A stretch of 64,000 bases of DNA from UBA1847 sp942492205 (lineage in GTDB: Bacteria; Pseudomonadota; Gammaproteobacteria; Steroidobacterales; Woeseiaceae). The stretch covers positions 930,001 to 994,000 of the forward strand of contig CALODT010000001.1 in assembly GCA_942492205.1 (NCBI GenBank), written 5' to 3'. The notes below the pieces were generated by a model, which was not told the DNA's origin, did not search any database, and saw only the letters and a list, made by a program, of their open reading frames with translations. Positions 9,044 through 17,689 of the stretch are shown one piece after another. The translations under genes and the position numbers were made by a program. The number at the start of each line of letters is the position of its first letter. Within the stretch, counting starts at the first letter, position 1.

Positions 9044-10318
9044 TCAGGACGCTGCGGCCAGTGCCTGATCGAGGTCCGCGATGATGTCATCAATATGCTC
9101 GATGCCGATGCAAAGGCGAATCATATCCGGCGTTACGCCCGCGGACTTGAGCTCATCCTCGCTCAGTTGTCGATGCGTTGTCGAAGCCGGGTGCGCGGCC
9201 AGCGACTTGACGTCGCCGATGTTGACGAGTCGCAGGAACATCTCCAGCGCATCGTAGAATTTCACGGCCGCGTCGAAGCCGCCCTTGATGCCGAATGACA
9301 GCAACGCCGACGGCTTGCCGTTCGTGTATTTCCGCGCCAGGTCGTAGTAGGGCGAGTCGGGCAGGCCCGCGAAGCTGACCCAGTCCACGCGATCGTCATC
9401 ATTGAGGTAGTTCGCGACAGCGATGGCGTTGTCGCAGTGCCGTTCCATCCGCAGCGGCAGGGTCTGCAGGCCTTGCAATATCAGGAAGGCATTCATCGGG
9501 CTGAGCGCGGAGCCGGTGTTGCGCAGGGGCACGGTCCTGGCGCGGCCGATGTAGGCGGCGGCACCGAGCGCCTCTGTATAGACCACGCCGTGGTACGAGT
9601 CCTCGGGCTGCGTCAGCATGTGAAACTTCTCCGGGTAATCTGCCCAGGGGAATTCGCCGCTGTCGACGATCATGCCACCCAGCGAATTGCCGTGGCCGGC
9701 CATGTATTTCGTCAACGATTCGACGACGATATCGGCGCCCCATTCGATCGGCTTGATGAGTGCGGGCGACGCGACCGTGTTGTCGACGATCAGCGGCACG
9801 CCGTGTTCGTGCGCCATCTTTGCAATCGCCTCGATGTCGACGACGTTGCCGGCCGGATTGCCGATCGATTCGCAGAACACGGCGGTCGTCTTGTCGTCAA
9901 TCAGGCTTTCCATGCCGGCGGCGCTGTCATCCGCCGAGAATCGTACGTCGACGCCGAGTTTCGGCAGCATGTGTTTGAACAGCGTGTAGGTACCGCCATA
10001 CAGCATAGGTACGGTGACGATGTTATTGCCTTTCTCAGCCAGCGTGAGGATGGCGTAGTGAATGGCCGCGCTGCCGGCGCTCAGGCCCAGCCCGGCAATA
10101 CCGCCCTCGAGTGCAGCACAACGCTGCTCGAGCACGTCAACCGTCGGGTTCATGATGCGCGAATAGATGTTGCCCGGAACCGCGAGGTTGAACAGGTCTG
10201 CGCCATGCTGCGCATTATCGAATTCGTAAGCAACGGTCTGGTACACCGGAACGGCAACGGCATTCGTGGCGCTGTCGGATTTGAAGCCGGCGTGTATCGC
10301 CAGAGTTTCGTCTTTCAT
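9044..10318 (-). CDS. metY: O-acetylhomoserine aminocarboxypropyltransferase (sulfhydrylase)
   Basis: A 424-residue Cys/Met metabolism PLP enzyme. It opens DETLAIHAGF and continues with YSRIMNPTVDVLEQRCAALE and GLSAGSAAIHYA, as in MetY. The aldimine lysine is K204 in VVESLTKYMAGHGN, and GHGNSLGG follows as in this family. It makes homocysteine from O-acetylhomoserine and sulfide in methionine synthesis. The ATG follows GAGGAA. It is probably the first gene of a minus-strand operon with the MFS carrier and the second oxidase, an odd pairing of sulfur and amine metabolism. Length is normal for the family. Confidence 0.93.
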   Translation of the reverse strand: MKDETLAIHAGFKSDSATNAVAVPVYQTVAYEFDNAQHGADLFNLAVPGNIYSRIMNPTVDVLEQRCAALEGGIAGLGLSAGSAAIHYAILTLAEKGNNIVTVPMLYGGTYTLFKHMLPKLGVDVRFSADDSAAGMESLIDDKTTAVFCESIGNPAGNVVDIEAIAKMAHEHGVPLIVDNTVASPALIKPIEWGADIVVESLTKYMAGHGNSLGGMIVDSGEFPWADYPEKFHMLTQPEDSYHGVVYTEALGAAAYIGRARTVPLRNTGSALSPMNAFLILQGLQTLPLRMERHCDNAIAVANYLNDDDRVDWVSFAGLPDSPYYDLARKYTNGKPSALLSFGIKGGFDAAVKFYDALEMFLRLVNIGDVKSLAAHPASTTHRQLSEDELKSAGVTPDMIRLCIGIEHIDDIIADLDQALAAAS

Positions 10319-10365
10319 GAACGGTTCCTCGGGTTTGTGGGTCGGTCTGACAGAATAATAAACGC

Positions 10366-12534
10366 TTATTCCGCGTCGGCGGGCAATTCCGGCTCTGGTG
10401 CCGGCGGTGTGGCAGCGGGCCAGCCAGAACGCAGGTGCAAATCGCGCTGCGGGAACGGAATTTCGATGCCGTATTCGCTGAGCTTTGTCTCAAGCGCCCA
10501 GAGATAGGCAGAACGCGTTCGGGTGGGGCGCTTGGCGCCCTGGCGGTTGACCCAGACGAGTAGCAGGAAATTCAGGCTGTTGTCGCCGTATTCGACCAGC
10601 CAGACGTCGGGATCCCTGCCTTTCATGTGGGTCAGCGTGTACTGGACTTCCGCGGCGGCCTCCAGGGCGGCCTTCTTGACGAGCTCCTTGTCGCTGCCGT
10701 AGGCGACGCCGAACGGTATGCGCACGCGCAGGATTCGTTCGCCCAGCGTCCAGTTGGTCAGCCTCGTTGTAACGAACTCGGAGTTCGGTACGACGATGTC
10801 GATATTGTCGTTGGTGTTGATCAGCGTGCTGCGCACGTTGATCGACTTGACGGTGCCGGTCAGTCCGTTGTCGAGCTCGATATAGTCACCGACGCGCAGT
10901 GAATGCTCGAACAGGATAATCAGGCCGGAAACGAAATTATTGACGATCGACTGCAGGCCGAAACCGATACCGACACTGAGTGCACCGGCAACCAGCGCCA
11001 GGTTCCTGAAGTTGAGGCCAATCGACGAAAGGGCAATAAACAGGCCGAAAATGATTATCGTGTAGTGGCTGAGTCGGCCGACCGTGTACAGCGATGCCTG
11101 CGTGCCGGCGGATTCACTGTCGCCGAACCGACGGATGGCGTGACGTAGGCCCCGAGACAGCAGAAACGCGACGGTTAATATCAGCAGCACGCGCAGAATG
11201 TCTGCGCCCGCTACCGGTGTTTCACCGATCGAGAACAAGGTGATGTCGGCGAGGCCTGCGACGCGAATATAGGCCGTCTTGATGGCGCGACTGATGCCGT
11301 TCAACCAGGATCGAAACGCGCCGGTGTACTCCGCCGCAATGTCGTCGACGGTGGTCATCAATAGCTCAAGATCAGCGACCCTGGCGTCGAGGTCGCCGAC
11401 CTGCCGCAGCGTTTCCTGCGCTGTGCCCAGGCGCTGGTCCAATAGCCGTCGCGAAGCGCGATTCAGGCCATCACGACTGACGGTTTGAATTGCCAGCAGC
11501 TCATCGCCGGTTTCCTGCTTCCACACAGGGACACGCTGCTCGATGTTGCGCACCAGTTCCGACCACTCCAACCGCTTGTTTTCAAGGGCGCCGGTATCCG
11601 GCGCTCTGTCCAGAACGATTTCGGTCCACCAAAGCTGAGCCTCGCTCTTGGCGAGCGCTGTTTCGGCCAGCGCCAGCGCAATCTCGGCGCCCAACAGTCG
11701 CTGTTGCTGCAAGCGCTGCTGTGATCGGCCTTCTTCGGAGTCAAGATCCAGGCCGCTTGCCGCGATCTGTGCGGCGCGAAGATTCTCCCTGGCTTCTTCT
11801 GCGGCTTTGCGATCTTCGGCAACGCGTTTATTGAGGCTCTCCATCCTGGCCTCATCCGCGGTTTTGGCCAGTCGAGTACTCGCCAAATCACGTCGCGCAG
11901 CGAGCGCATCAGCGTAGGCCGTATCCCGCTCCGCGCGCTGTGTCAGCAATGCGAGCCTGCGCTGGGAGATGGCCTGCGCCGACCGCGCCTGGACAAGTCG
12001 CAGCGAGGCGAGCCAGCGCTCGTCGCCGGCGGCCGCATCGACGTAGTCGTCAAAGACCGCATCCCGGTGGCGCGTGGTGCCGTCAAGCACGCGCTTTTCG
12101 CGATCGACTTCGAGCTGCTCCTCGGCGGCGTTGGCACGAGCTTCCCGAGCGCGCGCCGCGATTGCGAGCAACTCGTCCATCGAGTAGCTCGCTGCTTCGG
12201 GTTCCAGCTCAGGCGCGGTGACATCGGCATCGTCAAGCAATGGCAGCAGCGCCGCGAAGTTATCGCGAACGGCATCGAGGATCGTCTGCGCAATCACCTG
12301 GTTCTGTGGCGCCAGCTCTGCGATTTGCGTGCCGGCAGCCGCTACGAAAGCGTCCTTTCGTGGTTCGACCTCGTCGCGGGGACCTTCGAAGTAGGCCCAC
12401 CAGTCATTCTGCAGCGAATTCAGGTCCGGTAAAGCCGGCTCGGCACTTTCCTCCGGCTGCTGCGCCATGACATTGGTCGACAGGAACAGGCCGAGCAGCA
12501 GAGGGAGGTAAGGGGTTCGGCGCAGGATCTTCAT
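10366..12534 (-). CDS. large mechanosensitive channel, MscS family with periplasmic coiled-coil domain
   Basis: A 722-residue protein. A signal peptide ending NVMAQ is followed by some 350 residues of heptad-like, Arg/Ala/Glu-rich sequence predicted to be coiled coil. Several membrane segments follow, then the MscS core: pore helix VAGALSVGIGFGLQSIVNNF, FVSGLIILFEHSLRVGDYIE, and the beta domain with VVPNSEF and TNWTLGE. This is the MscK/YbdG/YnaI-style architecture, which releases ions on hypo-osmotic shock. The C-terminus is proline-rich. It follows metY by 47 bases on the same strand and probably has its own promoter upstream of 12534. Confidence 0.9.
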   Translation of the reverse strand: MKILRRTPYLPLLLGLFLSTNVMAQQPEESAEPALPDLNSLQNDWWAYFEGPRDEVEPRKDAFVAAAGTQIAELAPQNQVIAQTILDAVRDNFAALLPLLDDADVTAPELEPEAASYSMDELLAIAARAREARANAAEEQLEVDREKRVLDGTTRHRDAVFDDYVDAAAGDERWLASLRLVQARSAQAISQRRLALLTQRAERDTAYADALAARRDLASTRLAKTADEARMESLNKRVAEDRKAAEEARENLRAAQIAASGLDLDSEEGRSQQRLQQQRLLGAEIALALAETALAKSEAQLWWTEIVLDRAPDTGALENKRLEWSELVRNIEQRVPVWKQETGDELLAIQTVSRDGLNRASRRLLDQRLGTAQETLRQVGDLDARVADLELLMTTVDDIAAEYTGAFRSWLNGISRAIKTAYIRVAGLADITLFSIGETPVAGADILRVLLILTVAFLLSRGLRHAIRRFGDSESAGTQASLYTVGRLSHYTIIIFGLFIALSSIGLNFRNLALVAGALSVGIGFGLQSIVNNFVSGLIILFEHSLRVGDYIELDNGLTGTVKSINVRSTLINTNDNIDIVVPNSEFVTTRLTNWTLGERILRVRIPFGVAYGSDKELVKKAALEAAAEVQYTLTHMKGRDPDVWLVEYGDNSLNFLLLVWVNRQGAKRPTRTRSAYLWALETKLSEYGIEIPFPQRDLHLRSGWPAATPPAPEPELPADAE

Positions 12535-12696
12535 GCAGTCAGCGGCGGGTCGTAGCTTGTGTGGTCAGTGGATGCTCCATGCTACGAGAAATCCACGACA
12601 CATGCATGACGAATGCGGCCAGAGGCGGCCCGACGCAGGTGGGGGCGTGGGATTTGAAGTATGCTGATACGCGTCGGGCAAATAGCGGAGAAGACA

Positions 12697-13380
12697 ATGC
12701 TGGTTGTGCATCACCTGGAAAACTCGCGCTCGCAGCGCATCCTGTGGCTGCTGGAAGAACTCGGTCTCGAATACGAGATGAAACGCTACGGACGGGACAA
12801 GCAGACGGGCCTGGCGCCACCCGAACTCAAGGACGTGCATCCGCTTGGCAAGGCGCCGGTCGTCGTGGATAACGGCGTGACGGTGGCTGAGTCCGGGGCG
12901 ATCATCGAATACCTGGTGCATACCTACGACGATGGCCAGCTGCATCCGGCGGTAGGCACCCCTGCATGGCGCACCTACACCTACTGGATGCACTATGCGG
13001 AAGGCACCTTCATGCCGCTCATGATCATTTCACTGATACTCGGCCGTATCGAAACCGCGCCGATGCCTTTCTTCGTAAAGCCCATTGCCAGGGGTATCGC
13101 AGGCAAGGTGCGCGCGGGTTACCTCGACGCCAACGTCAAGAGCAACCTTGCCTTCATGGAGCAAACCCTGGCCGAGTCCGAGTGGTTCTGTGGCGACAGC
13201 TTCACAGCTGCCGACGTGCAGATGAGTTTTGCGCTGGAAGCGGCAGAGGTTCGCACGGACCTGGCAGGCGCCTACCCGCATCTCGCCCGTTTCCTTGAGA
13301 CCGTGCGGGCAAGACCCGCCTACAAGGCAGCACTGGATCGAGGCGGTCACTATGAGCTGATGGGCACCAGGAAGGACTGA
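12697..13380 (+). CDS. glutathione S-transferase
   Basis: A 227-residue soluble enzyme. The thioredoxin-fold N domain reads LVVHHLENSRSQRILWLLEE, with the probable catalytic serine in NSRSQR. It continues with HPLGKAPVVVDNG and the glutathione-binding ESGAII stretch. The all-helical C domain contains FTAADVQMSFALE. I place the start at the ATG at 12697 because GGAG lies six bases upstream and homology begins there; an in-frame ATG at 12661 would add twelve unconserved residues. It conjugates glutathione to electrophiles or peroxides; the specific substrate is unknown. No operon partner is evident. Confidence 0.9.
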   Translation: MLVVHHLENSRSQRILWLLEELGLEYEMKRYGRDKQTGLAPPELKDVHPLGKAPVVVDNGVTVAESGAIIEYLVHTYDDGQLHPAVGTPAWRTYTYWMHYAEGTFMPLMIISLILGRIETAPMPFFVKPIARGIAGKVRAGYLDANVKSNLAFMEQTLAESEWFCGDSFTAADVQMSFALEAAEVRTDLAGAYPHLARFLETVRARPAYKAALDRGGHYELMGTRKD

Positions 13381-13491
13381 CGCTGATCGGGCGTGCCGTC
13401 TTGGGCTTTCTACGTATAGTACTGCCCGTGCGACCTTTCCTATGATAAAGCCAGCAATTACCGCCGGCGGGCGGGTTCTTGGGGAACAACG

Positions 13492-13971
13492 ATGACAGAT
13501 GTAGCCAATCTCATTCTCATGTCTTCTCTGGGCGGAGAGCTGTCCGAAGACGAAGCGGGCGTGCTCAGCGGCATCATGACCCCGCACGAGTTGAAAGATG
13601 GCGAGTTTCTCATCATCCAGGGCACCAGCGACGATTCCCTGCACGTCGTTCTGGAAGGCAAGCTGGAAGTGGTCAAGCGCACTGGTGGTGGAGACGTAGC
13701 CGGACTTGCCGTCTTGAGGGAAGGCGATCTTGCCGGCGAGCTCAGCTTTATCGACGGTCACGAGCACACGGTCGGCCTTCGTGCACTGTGCCCTTGCCAT
13801 GTGCTTAGTCTCAAGCGTGACGAGTTCGAGCGGATCATCGATTCGAACCCGCAGCTCGTTTACAAGGTAATGCGTGCCATTGCCAGATCGACGCATCGCA
13901 TCATTCACCGTATGAACAGCGAGTTTATCGAGCTCAATAACTATATCTTCAAGCAGCACGGTCGTTACTGA
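13492..13971 (+). CDS. single cyclic-nucleotide-binding-domain protein
   Basis: A 159-residue protein that is essentially one cNMP-binding domain (about residues 15-130) plus a short helical tail, with no DNA-binding domain. Strand pattern and the GELSFIDG phosphate-binding cassette fit the CAP_ED family. The canonical cassette Arg-Ser/Thr pair is here HT (GHEHTVGLRAL), so the arginine that holds the cyclic phosphate is replaced by histidine. It may bind another ligand or act as a structural partner. GGGGAA precedes the ATG by seven bases. It lies alone between GST and the aldolase gene. Confidence 0.8.
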   Translation: MTDVANLILMSSLGGELSEDEAGVLSGIMTPHELKDGEFLIIQGTSDDSLHVVLEGKLEVVKRTGGGDVAGLAVLREGDLAGELSFIDGHEHTVGLRALCPCHVLSLKRDEFERIIDSNPQLVYKVMRAIARSTHRIIHRMNSEFIELNNYIFKQHGRY

Positions 13972-14132
13972 GGCCGGCTCGAACTCGCCGGAGTCGACAT
14001 CCGAGGCTGGCGTCGAATTCGAAGCCCGTTCCGCCAGGTTGTGATGCCGCATCAATAGTCTGAATGTTCGCGGGTGTGACTGCGGAGAATTGATTTGGCT
14101 ATATTTCGTTCGCGGGTTATTCTCCGCGGCTT

Positions 14133-14753
14133 ATGGACGAACAGCTAAAGAAAGCCCGGGTCGTACCTGTGGTCGTTGTCGACAGGGTCGACGATGCGGT
14201 TCCGATAGCGGAAGCGCTGCGTGAGGGCGGCTTACCCATCATCGAAGTTACGCTTCGTACCTCAGCTGCCCTCGAGGCAATTCGCAAGATTGCCAATGAC
14301 GTTGCGGACGTAATCGTGGGCGCTGGCACTGTACTCAACGCTGAACAGGCAAAAGCTGCGGCAGACGCCGGCGCGCGCTTCATTGTCTCCCCCGGCTTGC
14401 ACGAATCTGTCGTTGCAGAATCCAGGGCGTTGAACCTGCCGATCTACCCCGGTATCGCGACGGCGACTGAGGCAATGGGGGCATGGAACCTTGGGATCAG
14501 GACCGTGAAGTTTTTCCCGGCGAGCCAGGCAGGTGGCGTATCGATGCTCAAGGCGCTCAGCTCTGTCTTTCGCGATCTGAACTTTATGCCCACTGGCGGC
14601 ATAACGCCGGCGACGTTAAACGATTATCTTCAACTGCCATCCGTTGTTGCCTGTGGCGGAAGCTGGTTGACGCCGGTGAGCGCTGTCGAGCAAAAAGACT
14701 TTGCGTCAATTACACGGCTTGCTGCCGAAGCTCGCGCGCTCTGCAAAAAGTGA
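14133..14753 (+). CDS. eda: bifunctional 4-hydroxy-2-oxoglutarate / KDPG aldolase
   Basis: A 206-residue class I aldolase. Key residues are E38 in PIIEVTLRT and the Schiff-base lysine K126 in VKFFPA; GAGTVL and the phosphate-binding MPTGGI and CGGSWL complete the family pattern. It cleaves 2-keto-3-deoxy-6-phosphogluconate to pyruvate and glyceraldehyde 3-phosphate (Entner-Doudoroff), or hydroxyoxoglutarate to pyruvate and glyoxylate. The usual partner edd is absent, so either substrate is possible. No strong ribosome site precedes the ATG. Its 3' end is only 43 bases from the convergent GAF gene. Confidence 0.88.
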   Translation: MDEQLKKARVVPVVVVDRVDDAVPIAEALREGGLPIIEVTLRTSAALEAIRKIANDVADVIVGAGTVLNAEQAKAAADAGARFIVSPGLHESVVAESRALNLPIYPGIATATEAMGAWNLGIRTVKFFPASQAGGVSMLKALSSVFRDLNFMPTGGITPATLNDYLQLPSVVACGGSWLTPVSAVEQKDFASITRLAAEARALCKK

Positions 14754-14796
14754 AGAATTGAAATCGAGCTTGTAGGCCCGACAGGTGAGTCCGGTG

Positions 14797-15795
14797 TCAG
14801 GCGATGTTGATGTAGTCCTGCTGCTCAGGGTCGTTCGCCGAGTCCTGTCCCCGACCGTCTTCGAGTCGATCTTCCGCTGCGCCGACCAAATCGTTGATGT
14901 CCGAATGGCTGTCGGCATCATAGGCGACAGCAGCGACCTCAACGTCGAGTTCGTATTCTGTTTCGCCGCGGTGATTGCGTTGTTCGACTGCCTCCCTGAT
15001 GCGGTCGCGCGCAACTTCGACATTGCTCGTAGTGGCGCTGGCCATCAGTACGGCAAACGTGTCATGGGTGAGTCTGCCGATGATGTCGGAGTCGCGGAAA
15101 TTGGCCATCAGCAGTTGTGCCATTTCGATCGCAGCGCGATCGCCTTCCTCCTGGCCCATGAAACCCGTAATCACATTCTGATTCGCGACACGAAACAGCA
15201 TCATCGTTGCGGGAGCTTCGGTACGCACACACATGGCCAACAGGTATTCGGCAATTTGCGAAAATCCGAGGCTGTTCGACAATCCGGTAACCGGGTCGTC
15301 ATGCATCATGTCGGCCATTGCGAGCTCTTCTTCTACCAACTGGCCGAGTTCCGCGAGCAACGTAACGTCTTCGTCGTCTACCTGGCGCGGCTTGCTATCG
15401 ATGACGCAAAGCGTACCGAGCTTGCTGCCGTTCGGTGCACTGATCGGGCAGCCGGCGTAAAAACGGATGCTGGGGTCCGCAGCGACCAGCGGGTTGTCTC
15501 GAAATCGCTCATCTTCATGAGTGTCGTGTACGACCATGACCTCGTCGTTCAGAATTGCGTGGCCGCAAAAAGAGATGTCACGAGGTGTCTCGGTGACTTC
15601 AAGGCCCTGGTAAGACTTGAACCACTGCCGGTCGCTGTCGACCAGGCTGACGAGGGCAATCTCGGTACCGAAGATCCGCTTGGCAAGCCTCGTTACCCGA
15701 TCGAAACGCTCCTCCGGGTCCGTATCGAGAATCTTGAGGTTGCGCAGTGTTTCGAGGCGCAATAGCTCATCGACCGGCGTTGCTGGCTTGATCAT
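14797..15795 (-). CDS. GAF domain protein with degenerate GGDEF domain
   Basis: A 332-residue cytoplasmic protein. Residues about 20-160 form a GAF domain (SVDSDRQWFKS-type opening appears as LVDSDRQWFKSYQGL, then FCGHAI and GTLCVID). A GGDEF-like domain starts at DDPVTGLSN (about 166). The catalytic GGDEF loop is replaced by THDTF (243-247), so it should not make c-di-GMP. It could instead bind GTP or c-di-GMP, or signal by protein contact. The acidic tail is unlike the family. AGGAAA precedes the ATG. It is convergent with the aldolase gene and divergent from the DUF3592 gene. Confidence 0.85.
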   Translation of the reverse strand: MIKPATPVDELLRLETLRNLKILDTDPEERFDRVTRLAKRIFGTEIALVSLVDSDRQWFKSYQGLEVTETPRDISFCGHAILNDEVMVVHDTHEDERFRDNPLVAADPSIRFYAGCPISAPNGSKLGTLCVIDSKPRQVDDEDVTLLAELGQLVEEELAMADMMHDDPVTGLSNSLGFSQIAEYLLAMCVRTEAPATMMLFRVANQNVITGFMGQEEGDRAAIEMAQLLMANFRDSDIIGRLTHDTFAVLMASATTSNVEVARDRIREAVEQRNHRGETEYELDVEVAAVAYDADSHSDINDLVGAAEDRLEDGRGQDSANDPEQQDYINIA

Positions 15796-15921
15796 CGCGT
15801 TTTTCCTTTCAATACAGTAGCTTATGTTTCGTTATCGGCCGTTCTTGACATAACTTTAGGTCATTCAACGCCTGAATATGCGTCACAGCGCTGCAACTGG
15901 CCTGTTGCTAGGCTTCGATAC

Positions 15922-17385
15922 ATGAAAGGAAAAATCATCGCAACGCTGTTCGGGCTGCCGTTTTTCGCGGTTGGTGTCTGGATGCTGTGGGACATCACCG
16001 GCACCCTTTACGACGCGTCGCAGATGCGTAGCTGGGTGCCGGTGGACGCCACGTTGTCGCAAGGCGGTTACGAAACCCGCTCGGGCGATGATTCCGATAC
16101 CTATGAAGCCTACGCCGTCTACAGCTATAGCTACGACGGCGCTCTTTACACCGGCAGCCGCGTGTCGCTCAGCGACGGCGGTGACAATATTGGCAGCTAC
16201 CAGCAGGAAACGGGTCGTCGCCTGCAGGCCGTCGCTGCGAGCGGCGGCGCATTGCTCGTCCATGTCGATCCCGAAGCGCCGGAAAACTCGATTATCGATC
16301 GCAATGTGCGCTGGGGTCTTATTGGCTTCAAATCGATCTTCCTTTTCGTGTTCGGTGGCTTCGGCCTCGGACTGATTATCTTCGTATGGCGGGCCAGGCC
16401 CGAAAAAGACGCCGACCTGCCGGAGTTTCGTGATTCTCCCTGGTTGGCAAACGATGCCTGGCAGACAGCGGAGATCCGCTCGAGTTCGAAGACCACGATG
16501 TGGGGCGCGCTGGCGTTCGCGGCGTTCTGGAACCTGATCTCGGCGCCGTTGCCGTTCCTGCTGTACGAGGAGGTGACGCAGAAAGAAAACTACCTGGCGT
16601 TGATCGGGCTGCTGTTTCCGCTGGTCGGCATCGGACTTCTGACCTGGGCGATGAAACGCGTATTCGAATGGCGTCGCTTCGGCCCGGCGCCGGTGAGGCT
16701 CGACCCGTTTCCCGGTTCGATCGGCGGGCATGTTGGCGGCACGATCGATCTCAACATACCGTTCGATCAGAGTACACGCTTCCAGGTGACCTTGAACAAC
16801 CTGCACAGCTACGTATCGGGAAGCGGCAAGAACCGGAGCAGGAAGGAGACCGCCGAGTGGCAGGACAAGATGGTTGCTTTTGCCGAGCCCGGCAGCAAGG
16901 GCACCAGGCTGACATTCCGCTTCGACATCCCGGAGGGACTCAGCCCTTCCGATACGGAGCATGACGACAGCTATCACATCTGGCGTCTGAACGTGCGTGC
17001 CGAATTGTCCGGCGCGGATCTCGACAGAAGCTATGACATTCCGGTGTATGCGACCGCTGAGACGTCGCGCCGACTTTCCGAGCGCTCGATAGAGAAGGCT
17101 CGCTCGGAGCAGGCGCTGGTCGATGACGAAGCTGTCGGACAGATCGTCGCGATACGCAACACCGGCACAGGCAGGCAGATGCACTATCCGATGGGGCGAC
17201 ATTTTTCCGCCGCGCTGGGCGGCGTCCTGGTTGGAGCAATCTTTGCGGGTGCCGGGTGGTTTCTTGTATTTCACGAAGGCCAGAACGTGTTTGGCAGCGT
17301 TTTCGGCATGGTAGGGGCGCTGGTCGCGCTTGGGTTGCCTGTACCTGATGCTGAACTCGCTGCAGGTTTCGAAACAGGCCGCTGA
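15922..17385 (+). CDS. DUF3592 membrane protein, N-terminal part (frameshifted)
   Basis: A 487-residue frame with an N-terminal membrane segment and a DUF3592 domain (VDATLSQGGYETRSG then VYSYSYDGALYTGSRVSL). Further membrane segments lie near residues 133-155 and 193-250, with a long soluble region after them. Near 17332 the sequence seems to shift frame: removing one G from the GGG at 17332-17334 joins ALG to CLYLMLNSLQ in the neighbouring frame, which continues to 17689. The last 17 or so residues in this frame (LPVPDAELAAGFETGR) are therefore probably not native. Function is unknown; relatives are called DUF3592 domain proteins. Confidence 0.75.
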   Translation: MKGKIIATLFGLPFFAVGVWMLWDITGTLYDASQMRSWVPVDATLSQGGYETRSGDDSDTYEAYAVYSYSYDGALYTGSRVSLSDGGDNIGSYQQETGRRLQAVAASGGALLVHVDPEAPENSIIDRNVRWGLIGFKSIFLFVFGGFGLGLIIFVWRARPEKDADLPEFRDSPWLANDAWQTAEIRSSSKTTMWGALAFAAFWNLISAPLPFLLYEEVTQKENYLALIGLLFPLVGIGLLTWAMKRVFEWRRFGPAPVRLDPFPGSIGGHVGGTIDLNIPFDQSTRFQVTLNNLHSYVSGSGKNRSRKETAEWQDKMVAFAEPGSKGTRLTFRFDIPEGLSPSDTEHDDSYHIWRLNVRAELSGADLDRSYDIPVYATAETSRRLSERSIEKARSEQALVDDEAVGQIVAIRNTGTGRQMHYPMGRHFSAALGGVLVGAIFAGAGWFLVFHEGQNVFGSVFGMVGALVALGLPVPDAELAAGFETGR

Positions 17386-17689
17386 AATCGTCAGTGTGCG
17401 TCGCCTGCTGGGCCTGCCTGTCCGCCGTCAGCGGATGCATCAGAACAGTCTCGTTCGTTTGAAGAAGAAGAGTACGATGAAGACGCAGTCGGGCGGCAAG
17501 CACACGGTGTTCTACGCGGTGCTCGGTGTCGATAGTCAGGGCAACGAGATCCTGCTTGGTGAGGGCTTCAGGGGCGAGAGCGAAAGCCGTGCAGCCATTC
17601 GCATGATCACGAGGGAGCTTGGGCTACCGGCGTTGCAGGAAGATGACGATCGCAACGCAGACGACAATGCGTTCGGTGTGTTGAACTAG
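17330..17689 (+). CDS. C-terminal part of the frameshifted DUF3592 protein
   Basis: This frame reads GCLYLMLNSLQVSKQAAEIV at its start, a natural continuation of the final membrane helix of the protein encoded just upstream. A soluble tail follows (LGVDSQGNEILLGEGFRGES) ending in acidic residues. Joined to the upstream part the protein would be about 588 residues. An ATG at 17477 could start a separate short protein, but no convincing ribosome site precedes it beyond a run of GAAGAAGA. I judge it part of one broken or mis-sequenced gene. Its stop codon shares the CTAG at 17686-17689 with the stop of the convergent gene. Confidence 0.6.
   Translation: MGCLYLMLNSLQVSKQAAEIVSVRRLLGLPVRRQRMHQNSLVRLKKKSTMKTQSGGKHTVFYAVLGVDSQGNEILLGEGFRGESESRAAIRMITRELGLPALQEDDDRNADDNAFGVLN

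Noticed and set aside
15840..15870. TTGACA at 15844 as a -35 box for the DUF3592 gene
   Set aside because: No acceptable -10 hexamer at 16-18 bases downstream.
15883..17274. Long minus-strand open frame (463 codons) opposite the DUF3592 gene
   Set aside because: It is the shadow of a GC-rich gene: no ribosome site, Arg/His/Gln-rich sequence without motifs, and the plus-strand protein has clear membrane helices and a known domain.
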